A DNA stretch of 64,000 nucleotides from Arabidopsis thaliana (Eukaryota; Streptophyta; Magnoliopsida; Brassicales; Brassicaceae), in contig NC_003076.8 in the NCBI RefSeq assembly GCF_000001735.4, positions 10,912,001 through 10,976,000 of the forward strand. Reading direction: 5' to 3'. Below are positions 34,562 through 45,109 of this stretch, in pieces (positions within the stretch are counted from its first letter, which is position 1; each line of letters opens with the position of its first letter). The position numbers and the translations under genes are program-made. The notes under the pieces were generated by a model. It ran no database searches, was not told where the DNA came from, and saw only the letters and a list, made by a program, of their open reading frames with translations.

Positions 34562-36829
34562 CTAAGGATCATTAGGTGGAGGACTTGGTAGATGTTCTGT
34601 GGTTGTGGTAGAGTGACTGGCCATGAAGTCCAAGAACTGCGGATCGGTTTGGCGGAGATACTTCTCGACTAAAGACAATTGCTCGAGCTTGTCCTTTTGC
34701 TCAGCTGTAACTCGAGATGACTCAGCTTCTCGGGCAGCAATCTCAGCATCTCTCTTCTCATTATATGCAACCTGCTCTTCTATTTTCCTTTGAGCTTCAT
34801 GCAGCCGTTCTTCTAGGGCTTGAAAGGATGATGAGGAACCGGAGTGATGGCGGTTGGCGCTGCCTAGAGTGTCTTTTAGACATCCAAGTCCATAAGGATT
34901 GCCTCTTGAATCCTTTTCTGTGGACTGCAAGAAATAGAGAAGAAGCTCATTAGTGATAGAATATTAATTGGACTCTAAGACTCATAATTATACTAAAACA
35001 TCTTACCTCGAGAAAGATGGCTGTATAATCATCTAGTGTGAGCTCCGGAGGTCGTGAAGAGCCATCAGAGACAGCAGAAGCAGCCGCCTCTAGTGCTGAC
35101 AACCTATCTCTCACATTCTGCTGATAAGCTTGAGCAATCTTCTCCGACTTCTGATCAACAAATGAGCCATCCGACTTAGTGTGTGTTTGGATGAACACCT
35201 AACCAAGATGGACCGGTCTTCCCAACTTCTCTTCCTACAAACACAAATCAATATCAACAGTAGTCAACAGACATAAGAACTCAACATACTCACAAGAAAA
35301 CAGACTATATTGGATTGAAAACAGAAAACAGAAAACTCTAACTTATGAGAATCTGCAGAAACACTTACCAATTCATCTTGGATTTCTTGAAAAGATTTTG
35401 GCCCAGAGTAGTGGACGTGACGACCGATACCGTTACGGTCAGAGAGACGGGCTTTGGAATAGGTCCGACTCCTTTTCTGTGCTGCTTCTGTGTCCCAGTA
35501 AGCACACATTGTTCCCCACAGCGTTTCTCCAATCCATGGAGGCTGCTCTCGAGTTGTCCTTGCGGTGCTAACCATGTCCTTCAAGCGCCTCTTGACAATC
35601 TCATTGAAGTAATACTGGACTGTCCCTGTTATTAAGGGATCCCACTGGTGAGTTTTCTACAAAAAAAAGGAAGAAGTTAGTAAAACTACAGAAACTTAAC
35701 TTGAACAAGAGCACATATAGAGGAAGCTTACCGCAAACTCTAAAAATAATCTTTCTCTTTTATCAACTGGCACACATGACCAGTTATAGAAGGGAGCATC
35801 GAATTTTTGTAAAAAAATTCTAGTGATCTTCCTAACCAAGCGAGATCCTCTGTCTCGAGTAAACCTCCAAACACATGCAACAAAGAAATAAGTAAACATG
35901 TTACAAAAGTGAACAAAGTTATGTTCCCAAAAGAAATACAAGTCACACACGACTATAAACTATGTTCCACAATAGTACTGTCTCAACAATAAAGCATCAT
36001 TCACAATCAAAGCATCATCATTTGTGTAATATAGAACAACATAACACGAGTTTAGAACTGAACTAAACTAATGACCAAGAACTAATGTAATCACAACACA
36101 ACACTCAACTATGTTTGACCGATTCACAACAGAGCATCAAACAACAATAAAACAGGCATTATTACATAAACTAATGAGTCTAGAACTAAACTTGACTAAA
36201 TGCCTAACCCGAAAACACTAGCAACACAAGAGCCAACAATGTTTCACAACACAACAGCCAACAAGGTTCACATTTTCGGTTTGATTCACAACAGAGCATG
36301 CAGAACAAGAAAACAGGGAATTTAAAGTGAACTTACCATTCGGTTTTTGGCCGGGGAATGGGAGACAACACACAACACCACGCTTCTCTGCCAGGCACAG
36401 AGAGAATGTCATTCAGAGCAACCACAAAGTCTTCTTGGAGCTCCGGCAACACTGCAAGAATGCCCTCTTGGAAGTTGTTGCCTTGCGATGAGGGATGACT
36501 GTGAGATGCAGTTTCTGGATCCGGCGAAAGAGGAGGGTCTTGCTGAGCAGTCTCTTGTGGTGGCAACGGATCTATACACTGTGGTTGATTGGTGGAGTGT
36601 TGCTGCGGTGGTGGGTAGTTACGGTAGTGGGGGCAGAGGATGAGGCGCCGGCGCCGACTCCTTGAGGCGGAATCGATGCAGAAACTTGAACCGCCGCCGC
36701 CGCCGGGGTGAAATCGTACTGCTGCGGTAGCGAAGAGGGTCTTCCAGCAGGCGTTGAACCTCCGGCTCTTTGAGTCACGTTTGGTGTGGTCTTCCTCTTT
36801 CGAGATCCTCCACGACCGGCGTTAGGCAT
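34562..36829 (-). pseudogene. TNPA-like accessory gene of the CACTA element
   Basis: Read from 36829 downward: a basic, Pro/Ser/Ala-rich N-terminus beginning MPNAGRGGSRKRKTTP, then segments ending in FVVALNDILSVPGRE (to 36366), VWRFTRDRGSRLVRKITRIF and NWSCVPVDKRERLFLEFA (35730-35880), TVQYYFNEIVKRRLKDMV and YWDTEAAQKRSRTYSKAR (35400-35630), then HTKSDGSFVDQKSEKIAQAY (35120-35190), and a C-terminal coiled coil (about 34600-34860, rich in Glu/Lys/Ala). This is the Transposase_24 layout of plant EnSpm proteins. A TAG codon at 35199-35201, just after LGRPVHLG, would remove the last third including the coiled coil. Exon joins are inferred from GT-AG sites and frame continuity. Confidence 0.8.
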
Positions 36830-36967
36830 CCTCTTGGAGATGAGAGAATCGAGATGGATCGAAGAGGCAAGGGAGAGTTTGGCGAAGAAGAGAGAATCGA
36901 AGATGAGAGAATCGAGATGAATCGAGATGTATTAGGGTTTGTTGGTGAAAGACGGATCGATTTAGGG

Positions 36968-36968
36968 T

Positions 36969-36999
<31 letters not shown>

Positions 37000-37140
37000 A
37001 AGAGAATCGATTTAGGGTTAAGAAGAAGAAGAAGAAGAAGAAGATGAAGAAGAAGAAGAGAATCGATTTAGGGTTAAAAAGAAGAAGAAGAAGAAGAAGA
37101 TCGAAGAAGATCGAGGAAGAAGAAGAAGTTCGAAGAAGAA
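36968..37140 (+). repeat. (GAA)n-rich tandem repeat
   Basis: Three copies of a unit GAATCGATTTAGGGTTAA plus an (AAG)n run, followed by more GAA/GAAGAT. It lies just upstream (on the minus strand) of the TNPA-like start codon, so it would be leader or promoter sequence with a long CTT tract. Confidence 0.9.
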
Positions 37141-37199
37141 GAATAATTTTTGGCTAAGTGTTTGGATCGAAGGGGAAATGAATCGAATTAGGGTTTTCA

Positions 37200-37560
37200 A
37201 CACTGGAGTAGTCGTATATTTGTCGCTCATTTGTCACTAAATCAATTGGGTTTGGGCCTCGACGATTAAAAGCCCAATAACTTACACCGTAGTCGCCCCA
37301 TAGTCGCCGAATCGTCACAAGTGTTATGGGCTTAGTAATTTTGAAGCCCAACAACATATACAAGTGTCGCTGTATAGTCGTATATTTGTCACCACTTAAG
37401 TTGGGTTTGGGCTTTGTTATTTCGAAGCCCAACAGCTTACAAGATAGTCGCTGTATAGTCGTATATTTGTCACCACCTGAGTTGGGTTTGGGCTTTGTTA
37501 TTCGAAGCCCAACATCTTACATGGTAGTCGCATAATAGTCGTAACTTCGTCACCTTATAC
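37200..37560. promoter_or_regulatory. Internal repeats bearing the CACTA end motif
   Basis: About four copies of an 80-base unit contain GGGTTTGGGC / GAAGCCCAAC halves plus CGCTGTATAGTCGTATATT and TTTGTCACC. The TAGTCGTATA part is the same motif that fills both subterminal regions. The repeats sit between the 3' end of the transposase gene and the 5' end of the TNPA-like gene, 370 bases or more from the latter's ATG. Binding by TNPA here could make that promoter self-regulated; this is inference. Confidence 0.6.
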
Positions 37561-37692
37561 CTTTTAAAATTATTTAATAATTTTTTAATAATTATTCAAA
37601 TACTTATTCAAATACTTATTCAAATACATCGTATATTACAAAATTTATTCAAATACTTATTCAAATAATTATACATATATTTCACACAATTA

Positions 37693-40600
37693 TTATTCAT
37701 CTTCGTCTTCTATTTCATCTTCATCCAAGGACGATAAATTATATCGGAATTCATCTTCTGGTTCAGCATCTCCAATATCGTAATCGAGGATGATTGGGGT
37801 TACGCCTGCTACCGGATAGTCTATTACAAGATCTTCAATTGTAGTCTGCAAAACAGCTTCATCATCCTCGGTTTGCAACAGTCTCGGATCAGTATTTTCA
37901 TATTGTCCAGAAATGTTTCCCCTTGGATTGACCTTTAAAACACTGAGCCAAATGTTCTTTGGTTTCTTTGTATATGGATATGGAATATAACAAACTTGAT
38001 CTGCTTGAGATGCTGTTCAAACATGTTATACATATATCAACAAAATCATATGCAACATTATTTATTAATGAATTAGAAATTTCAAGTATACTTAATTACG
38101 TACCAAGAATAAATGGCTCGTATTTATTGTATTTCCTCGTAGGTAGAACATCTACAACGCCACCATGGTTTCGGCGAGTTCCTCTCCCGAGCTTTGGGTC
38201 ATACCACTTACACTTAAAAAGTGTGATCCTCAAATTGACGATGCCCTCATACTCAAGTTCTATGACATCAGTTAAGGTACCGTAGAAATCTGCTTCATCA
38301 GATGAATCAGCGTAATTTTCACCTTTAACACATACCCCATAGTTACATGTCTTTCGTCCAGCGCCGTGGGTTTGCGTATGAAATAAATATCCTCTTGTGA
38401 AATACATTGGCCAAGTTTTAACCTTGTTCAAAGGTCCTTGCACAATCTCTTGAACCCAAGTAGGAAATGGAGAATTAGTGTTCCAATATGTTACCTACAT
38501 AATATAGATAAACAATATCAATATGATCTTAAATTAAATCACTAGCTACAAGAAAACAGACAAATAGTTATATGCATGAACCAAAATTAATGTAGACTTA
38601 CATATTCTTTAACCCATAGATGATATTCTTCAGCTCTTCTGACGTAGAGTTCTTTTTCGGCCAAGGATGGATATTTCGCAGAAAGATAATCCTCGAACAT
38701 ACTGTCTCAATAAACGAAGACAAATAAATCAAAGTGATCTTAGCTATGAATAAATCAAAGTGATTAAAAATACCTCTCAAATGGTTTAAAATAGTCACAA
38801 TTTCTTAAAACATATGCATGTGCATTTTGGTAATCTTTCTCTGAAAGCTGTTCTACATGCAGCACCACTTGGACGGCCGACCTGCATAAATATGTTAGGT
38901 ACTCCAGGGACATGATATACATGAACTTCACCTTCATCGAATCTTGTTAACCTGCCACATATAATTGAATTAAGATCGAAGTAGTATAGCAAATTGTTAA
39001 ATAAATAAAGGTATTTACCTTGATTTTGTTTGTATATGATCGACAAAGTAGTGCTCTGAAAAATAAGCAATCTCGTCATTGATATATGACTCAACAATTG
39101 AGCCTGCAGCATATCTTTTGTTCTTTGCTTTTCCTTTCAACTTTTTGAAAAACCTCTCAAATGGATACATCCACCTATATTGGACAGGGCCACCCAATTC
39201 AGCTTCGTATGGGAGATGGATAGGTAAATGTTCCATAACATCGAAAAATGATGGTGGAAAGATCTTTTCCAAGTTACAGATGATTAAAACTATGTTCTGT
39301 TTGAGAATTTGAATGCGACTTGTCTGTAAAGTTCTCGAACATAGGTCGCGGAAAAATGCTCTAATTCCTAAAATATATGTGCAAGTTAAATAATTAGATA
39401 AAAAAATTTCTGCTTAAAAAATAGTTAGTATTGTACCTGATAATGCAAGGTGGACATTCCGGTCAAGAAGTTCGGCAAAGATAAATGGAAGTAGTCGCTC
39501 CATAAAAACATGACAATCATGACTCTTCATGCCTGAAAACTTACCATTCTCCAAATCTACACAACTAGCCAAATCTGAAGAATAACCATCAGGAAATCTA
39601 ACATCATGTTTCACACATTGAAATAAACTCTGTTTGGCTTCTTCTGTCAATGTATACGCTGGAAAAGGAGCTTTACCCGTACTATCAATATGTAAGCCTG
39701 ACCGAGAACAATATTTCTCAATATCCAATCTTGACATGATATTGTCTTTTGATTTACCCTTAACACCCAAGAGAGTGTTCATGATGTTGTCAAGAAAATT
39801 CTTCTCTGTATGCATAACATCAATATTATGTCGAAGATTGAGGTCCTTCCAGTAAGACAACTCCCACAATATGCTTTCTTTGTGCCAATTATGTTCCTTC
39901 CCATAGCCTCGCATCTTCTTTTCATGACCGTTCCCACCAACATCCTTCGTTTTGGGTGAATTTACACTAGCCAACCGCTCGTAATAAACTTGCTCCCCTG
40001 TCAAAGATTCGGGTGGATACTCGCTAGAAGCGTCTCTTCCTTTGAGAAAGTCTTTTTTGTTCCTACGAGATGGATGACCATGAGGAAGAAATCTACGGTG
40101 ATAATCAAACCAACATGTCTTCCGTCCATTGGGTAGATAAAAAGACTTTGTACTTTCCATGCAAACTGGACAAGACAATTTACCATGAGTAGTCCATCCT
40201 GATAACATGCTATACGCCGGAAAGTCGCTAATCGTCCAGAGTGGTACTGCTTTTAGATTAAAATTTTGACTCAATGAAACATCGTACGCATCGACTCCAG
40301 TACACCACAACTCTTTTAGCTCCTCAATAAGAGGTTGGAGGAAGACATCAAGACTAGCTCGAGGATGATTTGGTCCAGAATTCAGAATGGTAAGAAATAA
40401 GTACTCTGTATTCATGCACATACCAGGGGGTAAATTATATGGAGTTAGGATCACAGGCCACAACGAATGATTACGAGACATGCCAAATGCATTGAACCCA
40501 TCAGTACACAACCCGAGATAAACGTTACGGGGTTCTTCAGCAAACCGGGGATGTAACTCTTGGAAATATCTCCACTCTGCCGCATCTGAAGGATGATTCA

Positions 40601-41591
40601 TTTCTCCCTCCTTTGATTGGTGCTCAGCATGCCATCGCATAGCCGCAACTGTCTTATGGCTCTGATACATTCTCTTCAACCGATCTGCAATAGGTAGATA
40701 CCACATACGACTATATGGTACTTTGGTTCTTCGACGGTCGTCCTTAGGCTTCCATCTTTGTGCGCCACAAAATCGACATTGATCTTCTTTTTCGTCTTCT
40801 TTCTAAAATAACATACAATTGTTTTTGCAAACATCAATCGTATGATATTGAAGTCCTAAATTGCGCATCAACTTCTCGGTCTGGTAATGTGAAGTGGTAG
40901 CCTGGTTTTCTTCTGGTAAAAAATCTGTAAACATTTCGCAAACGGAGTCCACCAACTTTTCACTCATATTATACTCCGCTTTGTTGTGCATGAGTCGAGA
41001 TGCTAATGATAACTGCGACTGCCCTTCACGACAACCATTGTACAATGGATTATTTGCACCTTCTAACAAGTCGTAGAACTTATTTGAATGGTTACGGACC
41101 GGCTCTTGCACATTCTGATAACTACCATCATGATGATAGTTATCATCATGACCCACGTTATCATCATACCCCACGTTAAAATTAAATGCATCGTTCACCA
41201 TATCCACATATGGATCTTCTACAACATTACCCACTTCTTCATGATTCTCACTAAAATACGTCCTATCCGTGTAACTAGTTCCGATATCCATATTCAATTC
41301 TTCTCCATGCTTATACCAAACATAATAATCAGGCATAAATCCTTGACTAAACAAATGACTACTAACTCTTCTACCCGAGATGATGTGTTTTTCATTCTTG
41401 CATACACTACAAGGACAATGAAATTTACCTCGACAACTCTGTACTATAGGCTGACTATTAGCGAATGTCATGAATTCCTCAACTCCTGCGACGTATTCGG
41501 CTGACAAATTCCCCGTCACTTCATCGAATCTCTTGTACATCCAATCTCGATAGAAACCGCCACTACCGCAATAATTGTAGTTTCCCGCCAT
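37693..41591 (-). pseudogene. TNP2-like CACTA transposase gene, one nonsense codon
   Basis: The first large exon (39437-41591) holds the transposase-associated N-terminal domain (MAGNYNYCGSGGFYRDWMYK at the start; a CPCSVC cysteine pair) and the Transposase_21 core (LGLCTDGFNAFG; WTISDFPAYSMLSGW; HNIDVMHTEKNFLDNIMNT). Exon 2 (39019-39367) and exon 3 (from 38951) give the DUF4218 region (IFPPSFFDVMEHLPIHLPYE; GGPVQYRWMYPFERF). A later exon (about 38096-38500) gives DUF4216 (LFKCKWYDPKLG), and an acidic C-terminus ends at 37693. The frame is continuous except for TAG at 40803-40805, where relatives have tryptophan, and a probable one-base shift near 38840-38890. The enzyme family cuts the CACTA ends; this copy probably cannot. 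Confidence 0.88.
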
Positions 41592-41689
41592 TATAGAATA
41601 AACTAAATTTCTATTTTTTCCGTTTTTTTTTCCTTTTGATTGTTGTTTTGATTTGTTGGTGAAAGAAGATTGTCGTGAATTTTGATTAT

Positions 41690-42110
41690 ATAGACGAATT
41701 TTTATGACTAATTTACGACTACAACAAACAAATTAGGTGTACCTACTTGGCAATGCGGAAAACGTTTTCCAACAACTTAATGCGACTACTCTGCGACTCA
41801 GTTGCGACTATTTTACGATTACAGAAATGTGTCGTATTTTAGTCGCCGATTTGGCGACTAACTGTCGCAGTCGGAAATTGTAGTCGTCCATTTGCGACTA
41901 TGTAACGACAAACGTCTCCCTTCAATAATATAATCGTTAAATAGTCGTTACTATACGAGTATTTGCCGACTAACATATTTAGTCGTAAAATAACGACTAT
42001 TTGACTACTAATGTTCAGGTTGTCGTATATGTGTCGTAAAACTGTCGTGACGTAGTCGCCAAAAACGACGACTACATCTGTTGTTGCTTTCTGTAGTCGT
42101 TGTTTGTCTG
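41690..42110. repeat. Right subterminal repeats of the CACTA element
   Basis: Dense copies of GCGACTA, GTCGTAAA, TAGTCGCC and ACGACTA motifs in both orientations next to the right terminal repeat, mirroring the left subterminal region. This side lies just upstream of the transposase start (41591), so it also contains that gene's promoter. Confidence 0.85.
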
Positions 42111-42125
42111 TTTTCTTGTAGTGAT

Positions 42126-42837
42126 ATTATACATGTTTTAAAAATTACTCATATATTTTGAGTATTTGTGTAATTACAATTAACACTCTTGATTATTTTA
42201 TTTTTAATAAAAAATAATAAATAAAAATTTGACTGTCCATGTCATTAACTCACGTCACCAATCTCACACTCCTCAAAATCATTTTATTTCCCTCCTCTTT
42301 TTTTTTGTCTCAAAATCCAAGAAAAGCTTTTAGATCTAATAATTGCAACTTGGGTACAACATGGACATAGGTCTTCAAATTATATGATTGGGCTGGATCT
42401 TCCTAGACCTCAGAGCCACAACGCTTGCTATAGGGTCCCAAATCAAAAGCTTCGTCAGATCTACACGCAACCTCGTTCACGAAAAACATCAAAAATAAAA
42501 ATCCAAATCAAAGAGGTCTATGGAATTCTACATGATTTGTTACAGGTTTGAGTTGAAAGCAGTAATAGCTACTCTTTTTCTTTGGATTTACATGATTCTC
42601 TTTTAGTCTTCCTCTCAATCGATCTATTTGGAGACATTTCTACATCTATCGATGTTTTGATTCATACAGTTTTGTTGACTAGTGACTCTTCTACTTCTAT
42701 CTATGTTTTAATTCATACAGTTTAGTCTTCCTCATATGTCTCCCTTAAATATATTCTTAAGTTTTTAATTTGATTGTTGTTATTTGACCAATAAATTTTA
42801 TATTTTCTTCCCAAAAATATTATTTTCCGATATGTAT
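42126..42837. other. AT-rich DNA between two transposons
   Basis: No gene recognised. A short stretch near 42229-42260 with CCATGTCATTAACTCACGTCACC loosely resembles the reverse complement of 44640-44680 (GCCATTGTCACGTCAGC). It might mark one edge of the Mutator remnant to the right. Confidence 0.45.
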
Positions 42838-43405
42838 TATAACTCAGCTGTAATGTGATGTAACTCAGTCGTAATATGTAAATCGTGACAAATCAGTCGT
42901 AACATATAATTTACAAAACATTTCGTCTTCTCTAAAGCATATAACTCAGCCGTGACATGTAATTACCAAACCTTTTGTCTTCTTTGAAGCATATAACTCA
43001 ACCGTGACATGTAAATTTACCAAACCTTTCGTCTTTCCTGAAGCATATAACTCAGCTGTGACATGTAAATTTACCGAACCTTTCGTCTTCTCCAAAGCAT
43101 TAAAACTAAGTCGTAACATATAATTTACAAACCCTTCTTCTTTCATGAAGCATATAACTCAATCGTAACATGTTAATTTACCAAACCTTTCGTCTTCCCT
43201 GAAGCATTATAACTCAGCTGTAACATATAATTTACACAACCTTTCATCTTTCCTGAAACATATAACTCAACTGTGACATGTAAATTTACCGAACCTTTCG
43301 TCTTCTCTGAAGCATTATAAATCAGCTGTAACATATAATTTACACAACCTTTCATCTTTACTGAAACATATAACTCAGCCGTGACATGTAAATTTACCGA
43401 ACCTT
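42838..43405. repeat. 58-bp minisatellite with CTCAGCCGT motif
   Basis: About nine to ten imperfect units, each with ATAACTCAGCCGTGACATG, then AAATTTACC, then AACCTTTCGTCTTC and a TGAAGC block. Alternate units are more alike, giving a higher-order period near 120 bases. Frames on the minus strand (42946-43355) only translate the repeat. Confidence 0.9.
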
Positions 43406-43576
43406 ACATGTTACAGTTGAGTTATAATGCGTATGGCTGATTTGTCACGAAAGGTTAAAACTCAATGAGTTATAATGTGTTATGGTTCTTAGAGTCTATA
43501 ATGATAGGTGATTTGTCACGAACTACATATTACTGCTAATAAATAAAGAAGAGAAAGAAAATTCTTGCAAACAATA

Positions 43577-43816
43577 CTATGTCCGACAAGTTTTAGCATT
43601 ATACCCAACTTGTTTAGATAGAGAACATGCATGTTGCTTTCTAAGGCGTTTATTTCCAATGCCGACTTCCAAAGATAATGTAATCCTAATTTTCTTGGGC
43701 CTTTCTTGCTGGTTTACAACAATCGGAGGCAAGCATATCGAGAGAAGGATTAAAGAAAATGAAGAAAAATGAGGAAGACGATGACGAATTAAAAGTTCTG
43801 GTGATGTGAAAGACAC
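43577..43816 (-). pseudogene. C-terminal remnant of a Mutator (mudrA) transposase
   Basis: The minus-strand frame ends with RPKKIRI, then EVGIGNKRLRKQHACS, then LSKQVGYNAKTCRT. This is the tail of Arabidopsis MULE transposases, where a basic linker precedes a CCHC zinc knuckle. Here the second cysteine is Ser and the histidine is Tyr, so the knuckle is destroyed. Upstream transposase domains are absent. It lies between two clusters of CTCAGCCGTAAC-like repeats, which would be the element's terminal regions. Confidence 0.7.
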
Positions 43817-44029
43817 AGGTTAAAGACAACTCGGGTGAAAAACAACACAAAGAAGAAGAGAGAAGTTGAAAAAACTAGGGATGTTTTGTATTTCCGTTGA
43901 TGATGATGACATGGAATGTTGCATCAGACGTCATTTTTTAATTGATGAAGTGGCAAGTAAGCCACCAAACGAACATGTAAATTTGCCTAAATCAATCAGC
44001 TATCAAGCAAAGCTATAAGTCAGTCGCAA

Positions 44030-44600
44030 GATGAATACTATTACAGTAATTAAAAACAAAAAAATGCCAAGTTAATTCAGCCTTCTAATGTCGTAACTCA
44101 ACCGAAAATCTTTAACTCAGCCGTATCGTTTAATAATTCGGTTGTAATTGCATGATATTATAGTAATTAATCTTTTGCTAATAAGTCAGGCTTAACAAGG
44201 CCAAGTTATCCGCTAATCCAGCTCTCTACGGCTGATTTATGACACTCGAAAATAACTCAGCCATAACGACATCCCATAACTAAGGCATCTTTGATAACTC
44301 AGCCAGCCGAAAAATGATAAATTAGCCGTGTCGAGGAAATAACTTAGCCGTTTTCTCATAACTCAGCCATAACGTTGTGTGGGTTATGCTTGAAATTCTC
44401 ATAACTCAGACAAATTTTATTAACTCAGCCGTAACGTAGGCTGGATTATCTCATAACTTAGACATATTTTATAAATCAGCCATAACTATAGGCTAAATTA
44501 TACTCATAATTTCGTCGTTTTGTCATAACTCAGCCATTTTGTCTTTAGTCAAACGCAACATACCCTAAACTCAGCTGTAACTGCCGCTGTATCTCCTAAC
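44030..44600. repeat. Second cluster of CTCAGCCGTAAC-like motifs
   Basis: At least a dozen copies of TAACTCAGCCGTAAC or variants (AACTCAGCCATAAC, TTAGCCGT) are spaced irregularly at 20-60 bases. They share the core of the 42838-43405 minisatellite but not its 58-base frame. Together with the mudrA tail at 43577-43816 they suggest a deleted Mutator-like element covering about 42.2-44.7 kb. Confidence 0.75.
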
Positions 44601-45109
44601 AGTCGAGTTCATTAATACACGTCAATTATTTCTGACGTGGCGACGCGGGTTTGCTGACGTGACAATGGCATTCCTTGTAATTATATTTTTTCTGTAACGT
44701 TTAGTAGGTTCACGATGGGTATACCAAATAGGTCCGAAATATGATAGTAATAAAAAAATGTTCTACAAGATTCCGGTAAATACACCTAATTTGTATGACA
44801 TTTGATTAAAGATCCCACAAATATTATGATTATGGAGAAACAATTACTAGCAGCCACATATGCCGACATTATAAATATTTTCTTAGGAAGCATTAGTGGA
44901 GTTGTGAGGGCCAAATTCATCATTCGGTTGTTCTATATCTCCCATGTCATACATGTCTCTATGCGGAATATATATGAACTGCAATCTTCCAATCACTCTA
45001 AGAAGGATCTTGTACATAATATACCATTCTTGCTTGAGACTCCAATATATATGGTTCATCCTCTTTGTTATCTCCAGTGTGTAAAAATTAACCATATGAT
45101 GACCATATG

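Larger units (their letters stand above)
33834..42122 (-). mobile_element. Nearly intact CACTA/EnSpm transposon (8289 bp)
   Basis: Both ends carry the perfect 16-base inverted repeat CACTACAAGAAAACAG, and the element is flanked by ATA at 33831-33833 and 42123-42125, the 3-base duplication made by this superfamily. Next to each end lie several hundred bases dense in GTCGTATA / TATACGAC and AGTCGC motifs (subterminal repeats). Two genes lie on the minus strand: a TNP2-like transposase (37693-41591) and a TNPA-like protein (34562-36829). Clean ends and long frames indicate a young insertion, but each gene has an in-frame TAG, so this copy is probably non-autonomous now. Confidence 0.95.

Noticed and set aside
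36770-37230. Frames ending in poly-Arg or poly-Ser
   Set aside because: They translate the GAA/CTT repeats in the leader of the TNPA-like gene.
42946-43355. Minus-strand frames encoding a repetitive protein (LHVTVELYASGKTKG-type repeats)
   Set aside because: They are simple translations of the 58-base minisatellite, broken between units, with no start context or similarity.
42838-43405. Regular direct repeats that might suggest a CRISPR array
   Set aside because: Units are tandem, imperfect and without unique spacers. The organism is a plant and the repeats belong to a transposon-associated minisatellite.
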